A stretch of 64,000 nucleotides of DNA. Origin: Argopecten irradians. Its lineage: Eukaryota > Mollusca > Bivalvia > Pectinida > Pectinidae. Positions within the stretch are counted from its first letter, which is position 1. Each line of letters opens with the position of its first letter. The notes under the pieces were generated by a model, which saw only the letters and a program-made list of their open reading frames with translations, was not told where the DNA came from and ran no database searches. Positions 32,340 through 64,000 of the stretch are shown piece after piece. The DNA lies in the NCBI RefSeq assembly GCF_041381155.1, contig NC_091142.1:30617528-30681527 (forward strand), read 5' to 3'. Made by a program: the position numbers and the translations under genes.

Positions 32340-35181
32340 GGTCAAAAAATAAAACAGAAACAAATATTGTTTTTTTAATATTGTTTAATTTGTGTGCTTC
32401 TATTTCATAGAAACCAAATTGTTTCAATTTAAAGAGACATTTCATCATATGACACACAATTGAGTTGCCATAAGAATGGCCGTGACTTTAACTATATACA
32501 TATATTTTAAAACATTTATTCCATTTCATCTTCATGAAAAAATATAAGAAAAAGTCAATCTATATATAATGTGTAAAACGCAGTGTTCTGGAATATTTGG
32601 TTTAAAAATTTATCATATTATGAATATTTCATAAATAGATCTATTTCATCAGCATGTAGGGACGAGTTTAGTCGCCATGGAAACGATATGAAGGAGTGGA
32701 ATAAATTAGCACATTCCCTCATTCTTAAATAACACACACCTGCATTCTCCATAAATCACTACAAATAAAACATGCAACATTTCATCTTTTGTTCATCTTA
32801 AAATCCATGTATAAATACAGAGTCTGTTTCATACATCTCCAACACATACTTATTCAATCATATTTAATATCATAAATTCATTCTTATCCACATGCAAACT
32901 TTGATAAGTAGTTTAACATTATAACGTTTAGTCCCATCATTCCAATCACTTACAATAGTAGTATCACTGATCGGAATCACATTTAATGACGTATAATATC
33001 AGAAAATTAACAATCGCTTTGATTCAATTAAAACCTGGTTATCTGCCCTTGTTTACAAGTAATTAAGTATGATTTTAAATGTTTCTGAGACTAACGTTAC
33101 ACATTTATGAGAAATTCTCTCAAATTAAAGACCAGACTCATCAATACTTGCTCCAAAGGGCAAATAACTAAGAAATTATGTTGGAGTTTAAAATTTTCTT
33201 ACAAACATTTACGAAGTAACAGTGGATTCCCTGCTTTCACAAGAGCAGACAACTCTATGATAAGGGAAATGTTCAATAGCTGCCACTCATAAGGAATTCT
33301 TATTAAATAAATGAAGCACTTAATTTTGATACAATAATCCATTTCTTTTCTTTACACTAACAGGCTATAAACAGAAGATCAAAGAAAAGCTTTTATTCTT
33401 TTGAATCTATCTTGACAAGTCAATTAAAAAAAATCCTAAATGTGGATCTGGATAATTAACACCCGTCAACAACAGCCACTCGTTGTTGAACTTTTCCTTT
33501 TGGTAATTTATCAGATTACGACACATTGAACTCTGAGCCGCATCCTAATTTGTGTTTTACACTGAAATTGACAAATAATCATCTATGAGAAATATATCTT
33601 ACATTCTTTGACAGGCAGAAATGTACATGTGTAGCCTTATATTATCAAGGAACCTATTTTCGGCAATAATAAAACATTTTAATAGATATTTTCCAAATTT
33701 TGATGGCATGTTCCAATTTTGATATGCAAATCAGGAGACATATCGTCAGTTAAAGAAATGACTTAACAGAACTGTCCATGACTGGTTTAGATATATCTAA
33801 ACAGTCCTACAAGGCCACAGTATCTAAGTAAGATATAGAAGATAATTGATTGGAAGTGGAAATGAAAAAAACAAACAAAAAAACCACCTCTAGTTCAGTT
33901 TTTAAATAGAGCAGAGAAAACCTGAGAAATTTACACATTTTCATGATGCATCGCAACACACATTTTCATGATGCATCGCAACTTACAGCACTTATAAACA
34001 CATTCAAACAACATTTTAACATCTGTAAATAAATCACACATCCTCTTAACAACCTAACAAACATAACATTCATGCTGTAGTCATTTAACACGAATCTTCA
34101 AACACATCCATTAACCTTGGAGGCCTAGACATAGCCTGGAAAACACGTTTGGAAAAAGAACACTTTTTGGATTAATCATGTCAGGTTATATAGATATGCA
34201 AGTTTGAAAGTGACAAAGGCCTGTGGTATATATGCATCTATAGTGTGACTGGGACTACATGTCCCCCTCCCTCTAAATGTGAACAATTCTGATGATAGTG
34301 TTAAGACCCTTCGGTAATGTTAAGACCCTTCGGTAGTTGGAATCTTTGGTTGTGAAAAATCGGCCCTGCTATCAACAAAAGCTATTCCTCAAGTGTGAAA
34401 ACAAAATTCAATTCCACCTTACTAGCAGGACACTTTTATGGGGAGCCTCACATTCGCACCAGAAAGACCAGTCCTTGGATTTGATCTAATGGTGATCATG
34501 ACATTGCCCCATTCTTTACCCCCGGTCCTCACTTCTGACATCCCAACCTGGCTCCTTGGGGTCCATTAACCTACACTTTGGACATCAGAAATTCCAACTA
34601 GGGATAGGAAATGCCTAATTTCATTGATGGATTCAATAACACAGGATTTAAGTCTTTCTCAAGGTTACAAATTCATTAAATACCTCATTTATTACAAACG
34701 CCTATCCTGATATTCCCAGTTGTATTAAAACTTACCTCAGACCATTGTGTGTCACAAAACCTCTACCTGGTGGTGACAACTACACACCATTACATACATA
34801 TACTGAACAAGCTATCCAATTACACTCTTGTAAATTCACTTTAAAGTGAAGGAATGTTTCATTTTTATATTTTTGAAAATTGAATAACTGAAATCTTCAT
34901 TGTAATCCATGGACAATTTTATAAAATTTCATCACATTCTAATCACACAGAATGAGTGACTCTTTTCAAGGTGAATTCTGATTCAATTTCCAAACATAGT
35001 ACAATATCCTGGTCCAGGATAACCTGGGATATTATAGCACTGTAACACTGTATTTTTTGACCAGACGAAGGTTTCACTGACGTTTCTGAAGGAGATCCGA
35101 TTCCTAGAATCACTTGCCAAAAGGCCCTGTAGCTGAGCTGCCTAATGTAATCACAAGAACGCTTATGTCTGCCGAGCCCCA
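32340..35181 (-). other. Downstream/3' UTR region of the AUTS2-family gene
   Basis: AT-rich, without coding pattern. A minus-strand AATAAA at 34693-34688, about 490 bp after the stop, is the first canonical polyadenylation signal noticed; AUTS2-family 3' UTRs can be long, so it may extend further. A 24-bp segment is directly repeated at about 33937-33985 (CATTTTCATGATGCATCGCA). Confidence 0.4.
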
Positions 35182-53762
<18,581 letters not shown>

Positions 53763-56700
53763 CTGAAAATACACAAAGGGAAAAGCAAATTGAAAATTCA
53801 GTCATTCTGGTTCATTACATAAAAAATTTCTCATTTAATATTTTCAAACATCACTCACATACATGAAGTTGATTATAGCATTGGTTAATTGTTTATAGCC
53901 ATACCAGATCGTTAACTATTGTAATATTCTCTCGATGTTTAAGGAGTGATTCGGCCCGTGAACATCACATCTGGTGCACTATCATATCAGGCATTTCTAT
54001 TCCTATACCGGACGTTCATTATAAACACTTCCTCTGATATTATCACAGGGAAAGTGACACCAGAATACCAATCATAATAATATAGATTTATCTTCAGTGA
54101 ATATGTACCCGGCCCCATTTCCTCTACACAGCACTTTACAAGGGGTCAGGGGGCACACTTATTGTGGGAGATCGCACTTCAAATGCTTTCAGCAACAATT
54201 CTCTATCGCTGGTAACAAATTACTTTAACAACTAAGGAAAAAACTGACACGTTTTAAAATTCATATTCACAATATTGGTGATATATAAAGATGATAAAAT
54301 TTCATAATGTTTTCATCATCGGCTCGCCTTTATAAGAACTGCCTTGTAGCACAGACACACTTGTTTTTATACCTATTTGGATTTGCTCCAATCTAGATAA
54401 CATTGTCACAGCCTTTGTGTCGAGTATCGGGCCATGATCACAATCACAGATGGGCATGATCACTGGGGGGCTAGGTCACAGGTCAACTCAATTACACGCC
54501 AAATGCACATGACTGCACACGTAACAAGGTGCATTAAAATGGTCGACATCTTCATTACAGTTTATAACAACAAATTGACATGTCTGGGAGTAGGCTGTGA
54601 GGTGTTTATACTAGTCGGGTAACACTATACGACTGTTCATCACTTTTTATATTATTCTGACACAAAAAATAACTAATGGACATAAACCTGTGAACATGTC
54701 ATATAAACCTGAACAGTTTGACACCCCCACATATTGTCTTCCAGTTCTCTCGTTTTGGACAAGGACAAGATCTGTTTTCCCCTCTATGTATAAACTATGT
54801 AGCTTTGATTCTCAATATGGTAAAATTTGGAGTGATAAGTAAGGCATTTAAGTACCAACACCTCTTGGTACACAACCCACCATTTTTCTGAGAAGGTCGG
54901 AGAACAGGAAGCGATGGGGACCACTTCCTTTGGATCCCCAGTTATGCTGTCTGTCATGACACGATGAACAACACTTTTGTCTAGACATAATGTGCTGGTC
55001 AATAGGATTTGACCAGAACTTGAAATGAAGGCATCACTTCCTATTGAAAGTCTATGGCATTACAATCCTCGGTTAAATAAGTAACAATTAATATTTGTGG
55101 TTGTTAATTTCTGAGTTACAGCGACTTCATCATTATCTATAGACATGGTCCCACCACTGCTTTGCCTACTCTATAGCGATGGTCTGGGAGACATCCTATA
55201 ACAAATATCCAGTGAGAGCGCTTCACCACCACAAATATCCTTTGTAGGATCCCTTCCTCACAACAAATCAGTCACTACAACTTTCCCAACAATTTCTTTC
55301 TTGGCAAATATATTTCTGGTCAAATTTCCCTCACTGCAAATATCCATTGGTTACATATTTGTAAATTTCACATCAGTATATATATATCTATAACAACTAC
55401 TAATCTTCTGTCATATCACATCGGGGAGTGCAAAAAATGTAAATATCCAGAAGGTCAGCGTCCATCATGTAACAGTAGATCAGTAACGACACAGTTGTCC
55501 GTGCCAACATTTCACACTTTATATTTTACAGACGTGCCTCATTACTGCATCACTCATGACAGCATGTCCGACATCACTAATAGTCACATCAGCGGTGGTT
55601 ACGACCTCATGACAGACACAACTACAGTAAACTCCAATACAAGAACTCGGATACATCACGTCCCATATGACAATTCTTTCGTGCTAATAACTCCATTCAT
55701 TGCTCATTAAAGCACATATTATTTCAGTTATATTTAGAACTGTTTATAAGTTTCATCTATTTTCACAACAGAGGTTACAGAGAAGTACATAAATATGATA
55801 ATAAACAGTGTTATTCAGCATGAAGTGTTACCACCATTATTTACCCAGGATATGCCTGGTTAATGTGAAATTCCTCCTAAGACAGTCAGTCACATCCCCG
55901 CCACTGCATCCTTTGTAGAGTAATCCCATTCAAATTGGTAGATCTAAATATCCAAAACATAGTAATGTTGATGTTTTATCCAAATAGTTCATCTGTGAAA
56001 TCATCACATAATAACAGGTGCCCCTTGACTGTAAGCATATTATCTCTGGAATTACTATAAGGGGGAGTTTAAAATCCCAGTAATGGGGATATCTTCATCA
56101 ACAGAAGGGGTCCTGTGTCAGCCTTAGGACACAGGAGAACCTCCCTCAGAGCTACGGAGCATGTCTAAGGGAGCGAGGACAACAGGTAGTAGTAAGGCGC
56201 GGATGGATAATCACATGCCTGCATACAAACATCTACTTGTAGGTGATGAATTAGGCTTTGTATCAAAGTGCAGTGTCAGAGCACAAATCACACCACCCCA
56301 TATAAACTTCATCATATTTTAACATAACATCCTATAATTCCACACAGTATACCCACAGCTGTCTACATTATCATAGCTCGTACTCCCATACACTCGTCAC
56401 CATAAACAAATATCACATAATACATTAAATTGTTAAGAACCTTTGCTCTCAGATGAATTTCAGAGTTAAATCATTCTCAAAATATACAACATGTACTTAT
56501 GTTATGGTGCATACATTACCACCGTACTATTATCACTCTGGACTTTATTGTATCAATTTCATCTTAAAAATCTCTCAACAATGAAAACCTTCCGCAATAC
56601 ACCAGGAGGATACACCTACAATTGATGAAGTAAAATGGTGATGGACTCCTTTTCTAAAGGCTTTTAACAATATAAGACCTCAATTTTGACTGATACTTCA

Positions 56701-59700
56701 GCCAAGCTTCATAATTCCAACACCCCCTCCAATATCCCCATTTTTCTCCCCAAAATCTCTCAACCCTCCACAACATAGCTCTGACCACTTCAACAACCTG
56801 ATAACTGTAGTGTTCCCTTGACATTCTTTTGAGGTTAAAATGTTTTGCATTTAAATATTGCACAATGTTTATGTTGAGTGTAGGGAGACGGATGAGAGGG
56901 TCGTACCCCCTGTTAATGAGTCATGACTACCGGCAGGACCAGCAGACACACTCATCTATCTTCATCTATCACGGTGCTTATTAATTTACACACATGCATA
57001 ATGATAACAGTATTACAGGGTGACATCCTCCATGTTAGGCACATGTTTATAGGCGTTCTTCCTTCTACACAAATCAACATGGCTACCTGTTCATCAACAC
57101 ATCAATCCAATCATTCTTGACTGTTCATGAATTCCCCTTTACCAATTCAATTTAATTTTTTTTTAATGGAATTGTAGTTTTAATAATGGTTCAGTGAGTG
57201 ACCTTGCCTATTTTACACATGACCTAAGTTTAAGTTTCAGACAACTACAAACAAAATCAATATCTCTGGTTTTCTTCCATCACCAACACCAAAGAAAAGC
57301 TGCAACTGACAGACGAGACAGCCCAGCCAGAAGATAAACAATCTTCAACCCTATCTATCTGTCTTTGTAGCTTCTACAAGTAAACAAAAACTTGTGAAAA
57401 CAAAGCATATCTGTCTCTGTGACTGGCCCAGACAGATGACTGACAGCTAAAGTGGAAAGCAGATCAAGGTTTTTTTCCCTCTACAATCATGTTTTTAAAG
57501 CAAGGGAAGAGATCAGGTACAGGTAGACATGGAAAGAGCAGCTATCTTGGATTTCTTGGGGGAATCAAGCTCCTTAATACACATCTTTATTAGCTTATAA
57601 TAGCTATCACCGTGTGCAACCTCAAAACACAAACTATGCCTGTTGAATTTTGTGGAACTCAGATAAACTTTGTGATATCTCTGATGTAGGGCCCTAATAT
57701 ACTTTGGTATTACAGCACGGAGACCGCTGAGAAACCAATATTTAATATTCGTTTTTGGACTGATAATTTTTTTTTTTTTTTTTTTCTCTGGCAGTTTTAA
57801 TTGTGTGGTTGAAGTGTATGGGTTAGAGAAATAACAGAGATCAAGATATTACAATACGCACACTATAATATAAGTATATCAATGTGTGATGGGTGGTGAG
57901 ACATTCTCGGACTAGATTATGTGATAGGGTTATAGACTCTACCACAGAAAGCAACAGCTGTTCTAACTCCCATCTACAACATTACTACATAAACATTGCA
58001 ACCTCTTACACATTTTTCAAATTGTGTTATTTTTTCCCCCCTTAAATGAATCCTGTTAACTGCTGCCTCAAAATGTAAAAAAAAAAAAAAACCTTTTAAA
58101 AAAACCTTTGAAGATAAACACATATTTGAAATGCTGGCAGTGCTGCCACTACTGATAATAGTAATCTATGTTTGACAATGGATAGTGTTTACAAAAGGTC
58201 TCTCTGTAAACTCTCCTGTCTATACAAATCTCATTTTACCTCAAATGTTATCAGTTAAATAGACAAACTAAATGAATTTACAATCATTAGAATTAGTTGT
58301 AGCTGTATAAATATTGATATTTCAACATGTGCTTTGCTAATGTCAACATGGTATTGTGGATGGTGGAGTAATCTTTGGCAGGTAAAGCTACTGACACACA
58401 CAGCTTTTTCTGATCGAGGCGATTACTTCAGCACTTGATCTCAAAACAAACCAATTCTCCAGATGAGTTAGAAAAACAACATGACAACTGGTATTTGTTT
58501 ATAAGTAGTATATATGCCATGTTTTCAAAAGTGCAAATTTTAACAAACCCAGTATATCAACATCATGTCTCCCATCTTAGTTATAACTATAACTATTTAT
58601 TGCTTTTTATCCACAACTTTTCTCCCACATACCCCACCATCTCAATTGGTAGTACCAAGTCTTCCATCTACATGGCTCTGACTATTGCTATGATTCCATC
58701 TATGGCTCTGACTATTGCTATGATTCACCTCATTATGAAGTCATCAATTTATTGAGGAAATAAATTGAAGGGTTGTTGTACTTGGAGCGGATCTCGACAC
58801 CAGTCTAAACAATATTCCATTGAGGAAAGGAGTTGAATCTGTTTGAAAGGTTTCTCGGGAGATTATCCTAAGTATGGTTTGTATTGGCATTGCTATAACA
58901 GTTATAAAGAGCCATAATTACAGACACCATAACCCTAACATGTGTACCGCCTTATGCAATAATGACAGAGATCAGACAACTGTTTTGTTGGAGTGAGCTA
59001 ACACACCCTTGTTCTGTTAACAGCTCTCACATATGTTTCTCTCACACAATCGTCTTACATGGTGAAGGGCTCTCGAGGGCGTTTGAAGAACACGGATCTA
59101 CAGAGCACTCGAGCACACTACACACTTGTTTACAGTGCCTTTAGCCCTTGTCGAGGGTTACACCACTAGAACTACCTAGATTGCTTTTAATTTGGAGCCT
59201 TTCCACTACCCATCTGTGCCCTCTTGGCCACACATTACCAGAAGGTTTGTCATCCGAAGCCTCTCATTCACCATCTTCTTTAGTCCCCTTCACATAAACT
59301 TTAAGTAGGGGAATATTTTTTATACTACAGTACACAAGTCCCTATCACTTTTAGCCCGGTCTACTAAAGCTGAAGGAGTTGTGTGCATAGACCTTATGTT
59401 TACAATAAACTTATGTTTGAAATGTTGGAGAGGAAATTAATCTATTGGGATAGCAGTGTTTGTATTGGGCGATAACCTGTGTTTGAAATTCAATACAAAC
59501 TCTATACTTTGTATGTTGTCTGATAGGAGAGAAATCTTATACCCTCCGAGCAAACACACACCAAGTCTACTGTTGTATTCCACAGACAAGTTCATACTCT
59601 TGAACTAATCAATACATTCTCCCAGTTGGCAACTATATTTTTACTTCACATGATTATATCATATCATAATGTACTTCAGAAGAAAATTCCCTACTGAATT

Positions 59701-61039
59701 GAATCTAATCTCTATGTATTTTTTTATGAAACCTTGTAGAATCGTTGTAGAGCCATGACAAGCAGCGTTACAAGCCCTCCGAGAGCAGAAATAACACTTA
59801 CGAGTACTGCTGATAATCCAACCCCAACACATGGTACAATTGGATGGCTGCCGACATTCCCATAATGCCTCAGTCAAACAGATAAAAATGCACTTGGCAC
59901 CAGAGATAAGCTGGAGTGACAGGGCCGTTCATGTACAATGATAAAGCCGTGGATTCCTTTACACGATAGACAATCTCATACATGTTCACGTTTTTTATTT
60001 CCATTTAATCCTCCCCCCCTAACCCTCAAATGCTGTCTACCATAGTTGACATATAACAAATTCTATATTTTTTATTATAGGTACTGTTCTTTGTTTTGAA
60101 GAATTTCAAATGATATTTTCCCCCATTTAATGTAAACATACACCTTTTAGCGGTAATCAGATTTTAGCATTTTTTGCCCTAGATAGAAATGCTATGATAA
60201 ATCTGATTTTAGCGTTTTTTGCCCTAGAAATACTAAGGTAAATATGATTTAATGTATTTTTCTGTATATTGTGTTTATAGACATTATGTTAACTGTATGA
60301 ATTAGTCATTGTGCTAATCTGTTCCAGCATCACATTTACACTAAATTTTGATTACACAAAAAGGAGTGTGTTAAAATATCAAATATTTCACAAATAACTT
60401 TGCCACTGAATATCAATTAAATTCTTGTTTGGTAATATTGCATCCTTTTTCTGTCATATCAAGCTATGTTATATAGAGTTCACCCATGTAAGATAAATTT
60501 CAAGCCTCAGGTTTTACCACATTTTCCGACCCCTCAGATGGAATACCCCTATCCTCCATGTATACATATGAAAGATTCTTAAAATCTTACTTTTGTTCTA
60601 ATATCTAAATAATATTTCTAAATGAATGATAAATTTGAATTTTTGAATCATAGCATTAAAATACAAAAATTTACTACTTCCATGATAATTGAATGATTAA
60701 AATATGACAACAAAACATATCTTTGTTATTTTAATGATTTCTTTATCGGTTTGAAATTTGTTGTCCATCTTTTCAGTAAGCTAACTGGCCTTAATGTTAT
60801 TCTTACAAATTAGAGCCACCCTTTGTCAGAAGTGTGGGTTGATCTTTCCTGGAAAATACCAATATTCTCTTGAACTTACATTCATATGCATTTCAGGTTG
60901 ATAGAATTCCTTGTCATTTACACACCTACAAACACAGGATTCAGACAAGTCTTCTCACACACTTTTCAAATACAGAATATATGTTTGAATTCAAAAGTTT
61001 TCCCAGTTATATATCCATGGAGTTTCAGCATCATTTCAG
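53763..61039 (-). other. Large upstream AUTS2-family intron
   Basis: Over 7 kb with no recognisable exon of the family's N-terminal part on the minus strand and no convincing plus-strand gene. A 30-bp direct duplication (ATGGCTCTGACTATTGCTAT) lies at about 58672-58731, and T/A runs near 57770 and 58078. AUTS2 genes are known for very long introns, so a small missed exon or regulatory elements cannot be excluded. Confidence 0.5.
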
Positions 61040-61325
61040 CATTAATCCTGAATTATCCTGTCTCCTGACTTTAGAAATCCTGAACTATCCTCTCTCCTGA
61101 CTTGAGAAATCCTGAACTATCCTTTCTCCTGACTTTATAAATCACGAACTATCCTTTCTCCTGACTTTAGAAATCCTGAACTATCCTCTCTCCTGACTTG
61201 AGAAATCCTGAACTATCCTTTCTCCTGACTTTATAAATCACGAACTATCCTTTCTCCTGACTTTATAAATCACGAACTATCCTTTCTCCTGACTTTATAA
61301 ATCACGAACTATCCTTTCTCCTGAA
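61040..61325. repeat. 32-bp minisatellite
   Basis: About nine units of 32 bp containing GAACTATCCTTTCTCCTGAC, alternating with a variant having CTGACTTTAGAAATCC. Confidence 0.9.
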
Positions 61326-63440
61326 GAACAAATCACATCCATTATACCAAATGAGAGAGGTGCACGATCTCCAAATGTAGTCGAGGAATTTAATGTCAGG
61401 AATGTAAGACAAATCTCACCTGACTAGATTCCTAACTATAGAAATCTTCTAGGAAATTTCTTCCATGTTTTTTACATTTGTTGTTGGTTTTTTCCCATAC
61501 AGCAGTGAAAATATTGTAATATAAAATGTTAACCTTTGTTTTTTTCACCTTCGTGAATCGTTGATATCTTGTTTAATCACTAAATACAGCCTATTTTAAC
61601 TAATAGAACACTAAGTGTGACAATCATTTGTTCACAACAGGGAAGTTTCTTTTGGTTGCCAAGGTTATTAGGTCAAGTATGACATCATTATCCCTCGGTG
61701 TATCTCTTTTCGTTTTGAGGGACACCAATGGACAAACACAGAGTTCCTCCATTGCTTTCACATTAGGTCCACATCGGAAAGACCAATTCCATTTGTATGG
61801 TGTCAAAAACAAATTCTCCACTCCAACTAACCTGGTGCGACCTTGTTACTCAGTGGCGACAGTTACATAGAGTTGTACACTGTAACTTCCGTGAGCATGA
61901 CCAGTTTCCTCTGACTGTTCAGATGAATTTCCTCGTATCAATAATGAGCATCCGACTGATGACTAATGCTTTGATAGAAGCTCAAAACGAAATAAAATAA
62001 ATATTGGTAAATATAAAGATTCAGGATTAGAAAAGACGTCCATCCTCGGCCTAGAACGGTCTTGTGATCATGAGTGTATAGCTATGACAAGAGGCTCACC
62101 AACAATACCCCGTTATGATGACTTCACATCCCACAAACATCTAAGTGACAATGACAACATCACACAACAACACATGATGTTAAAACATCTGTATGATTCA
62201 GATGAAGCCTGTTTAGACGTGTATGGAAGTATAGCACTTCTGAGCACTTTCCCGACCACTTACCTTTCCTACAATGAGTTAAGATTTCACAAGTATAGCT
62301 GTTGAAGAGATCTTTATGAGATGTCACTAGAGGGTCTGTTGAATAAAGCCCAACACTCACAAGAACCTCTTGTCCTGGTTGGTTTGTATATACTCACTAG
62401 CACTAGAGAACTAACACTCTAACTCTCCTGGCCTCTAATTCCTGAAGAGTTCCTATCACAACAGATGGGAGCCGACTTTACAAGTCTCACTATCGCGCCT
62501 GCCGATGTGCATTTATAAATATCTTTCAAGTGCCTTTTGGAAAAGCTGTGTGACCCTGAGAGTCTTAGAAGGCATTATATTGGCCTACTGCACAAAAAGC
62601 GTTAGTATTTGCTAGTGTGGTGTACATCTCTGCGTGTATGAAGCCATGTATACTTTGGCTGTGTGTGTGGATCACCAGTACATGGCCTGTAATTGGTATA
62701 AACAGCCATTGTAAACTGACTAGCATTTGTTTCCACTTTTCTCCCTTGGTCTTTGATATGGGTACCTCTGCCAATAGGCCACTCAATAATATATCACTGT
62801 AAATTTCTGGTAATTACCATCTAGCTAATTACCCATGTGCGGAGGTCGTCAGAAAAACCTTCAAATAATAAACTACTGCTGGACATCGTTCTCAATATAA
62901 AGAATTGCGACAATTCTAATTGAGCCAATTATCTCTGTACGTAACTTGTTACAAAAAACTTCAATATGTTTTCTACTGAACAGAATTATGGTTCAATCAG
63001 CAATAGAATAAAGTAGTTTTCATAAGACCAATCAGATATCAATTCAACAGCAAGGTAAAATACCCCAAAACTAACACCAGATCTAAATAGCTATATCAAT
63101 TAAGTTAACAAAAGAATAATAACAATAATATTCTTCGCCTAATTGTTACATTTGAATGACGCCAAATTTTGATAGCATAATTAACTTTAAAATGAAGACG
63201 TGCTACATAGCTGACATATGGTGTATGTAAATGGCGTATGGTGATTAATGTATAAAAACCCGCCATCGTCTGGCCCTAGTGTCAGGGGAGGTCACTCTTA
63301 CACAACTCATCTCCGACTCTTCACACATTAGGAGCAGGTCAGCATGCTACCATTAATATAATTGTGACATACTGTGGATATCAACAAGCCTAGACAATCC
63401 TAAGGGAGATGGCATGGTGTCGACAGGAATGTATAGTTAC
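61326..63440 (-). other. Intronic/upstream region, no gene recognised
   Basis: No coding family seen; overlapping open frames at 61624-62305 on both strands lack homologous motifs or splice context. Confidence 0.4.
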
Positions 63441-63446
63441 TGTAAA

Positions 63447-63678
63447 TACTGCACATGGCATGAAATACCGCACATGGCATGAAATACTGCACATGGTATG
63501 AAATACAGCACATGGCATGAAATACAGCACATGGCATGAAATACTGCACATGGTATGAAATACAGCACATGGCATGAAATACTGCACATGGTATGAAATA
63601 CAGCATATGGCATAACATACTGCATATGGCATAACATACTGCATATGGCATGACATACTGCATTTGGCATGACATACT
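63447..63678. repeat. 19-bp minisatellite
   Basis: About 12 units of 19 bp (ACATGGCATGAAATACTGC). The period is not divisible by 3 and has no stop, so all three minus-strand frames stay open; these frames are not genes. Confidence 0.92.
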
Positions 63679-63679
63679 A

Positions 63680-64000
63680 TTCAATATAGTGAGTGGTTAC
63701 ATGTATCCCAGACTAGTTAATATGGTGAGTGGTAACAGGTATCCCAGACTAGATAATATGATGAGTGGTAACAGGTATCCGAGACTAGTTAATATGTTGA
63801 GTGGTTAATATGGTGAGTGGTAACAGGTATCCTAACAGGTATCCCAGACTAGTTAATATGTTGAGTGGTAACAGGTATCCCAGACTAGTTAATATAGTGA
63901 GTGGTTACAGGTATCCCAGACTAGTTAATATGGTGAGTGGTAACAGGTATCCCAGACTAGTTAATATGTTGAGTGGTAACAGGTATCCCAGACTAGTTAA
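63680..64000. repeat. 36-bp minisatellite running off the right edge
   Basis: About nine units of 36 bp containing GGTATCCCAGACTAGTTAAT and GTGAGTGGTAACA, some partly deleted; the array continues beyond the window. Confidence 0.9.

Noticed and set aside
32022-32457. Minus-strand frames with repeated FVMGLEAFQPLC
   Set aside because: Translation of the 40-bp minisatellite in three frames.
63390-63684. Cys/His-rich minus-strand frames resembling zinc-finger peptides
   Set aside because: Three frames of one 19-bp repeat; the Cys/His pattern is set by the DNA period.

Overview
The window looks like nuclear DNA of a bivalve mollusc, probably a scallop relative. The reasons are an intron-rich AUTS2-family gene with GT-AG introns, tRNA-derived SINEs, several families of short inverted-repeat transposons, an element with palindromic ends and 156-160 bp internal repeats of a kind I remember from bivalve genomes, and many minisatellites in AT-rich DNA. 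The species assignment is inference.

Left part (about 4.8-26.3 kb): a tandem segmental duplication. Each copy holds, in order, a conserved upstream block with a CRE-like palindrome, a probable non-coding first exon ending in a conserved splice donor, a 5' UTR intron, a single-exon gene for a secreted glycoside-hydrolase-like protein (761 aa in copy A at 7479-9764, 748 aa in copy B at 20800-23046), a 52-bp minisatellite, and a convergent NHL/beta-propeller gene. That last gene is open in copy B (25236-26267) and a broken, end-truncated relic in copy A (about 12055-12950). The two copies have expanded different tandem units and taken up different insertions, while the 3' half of the hydrolase genes has stayed almost identical, which suggests gene conversion.

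Spacer and flanks (1-4.8 kb, 13-18.5 kb, 26.3-32.3 kb): no convincing genes. They hold SINEs, MITEs with TTAA target duplications (including two 400-bp copies facing each other), a decayed Tc1/mariner transposase fragment, and several tandem arrays.

Right part (about 32.3-64 kb): the minus-strand 3' portion of an AUTS2/FBRSL1/FBRS-family gene. Eleven coding exons between 53762 and 35182 join in perfect phase into 963 codons plus a stop; the N-terminal exons lie beyond the right edge. The introns are crowded with tandem arrays (26-bp, 52-bp, 394-bp), a MITE nested in a minisatellite, and the element with palindromic ends. The last 10 kb appears to be intron.

No RNA genes, CRISPR arrays or retrovirus-like elements were recognised.
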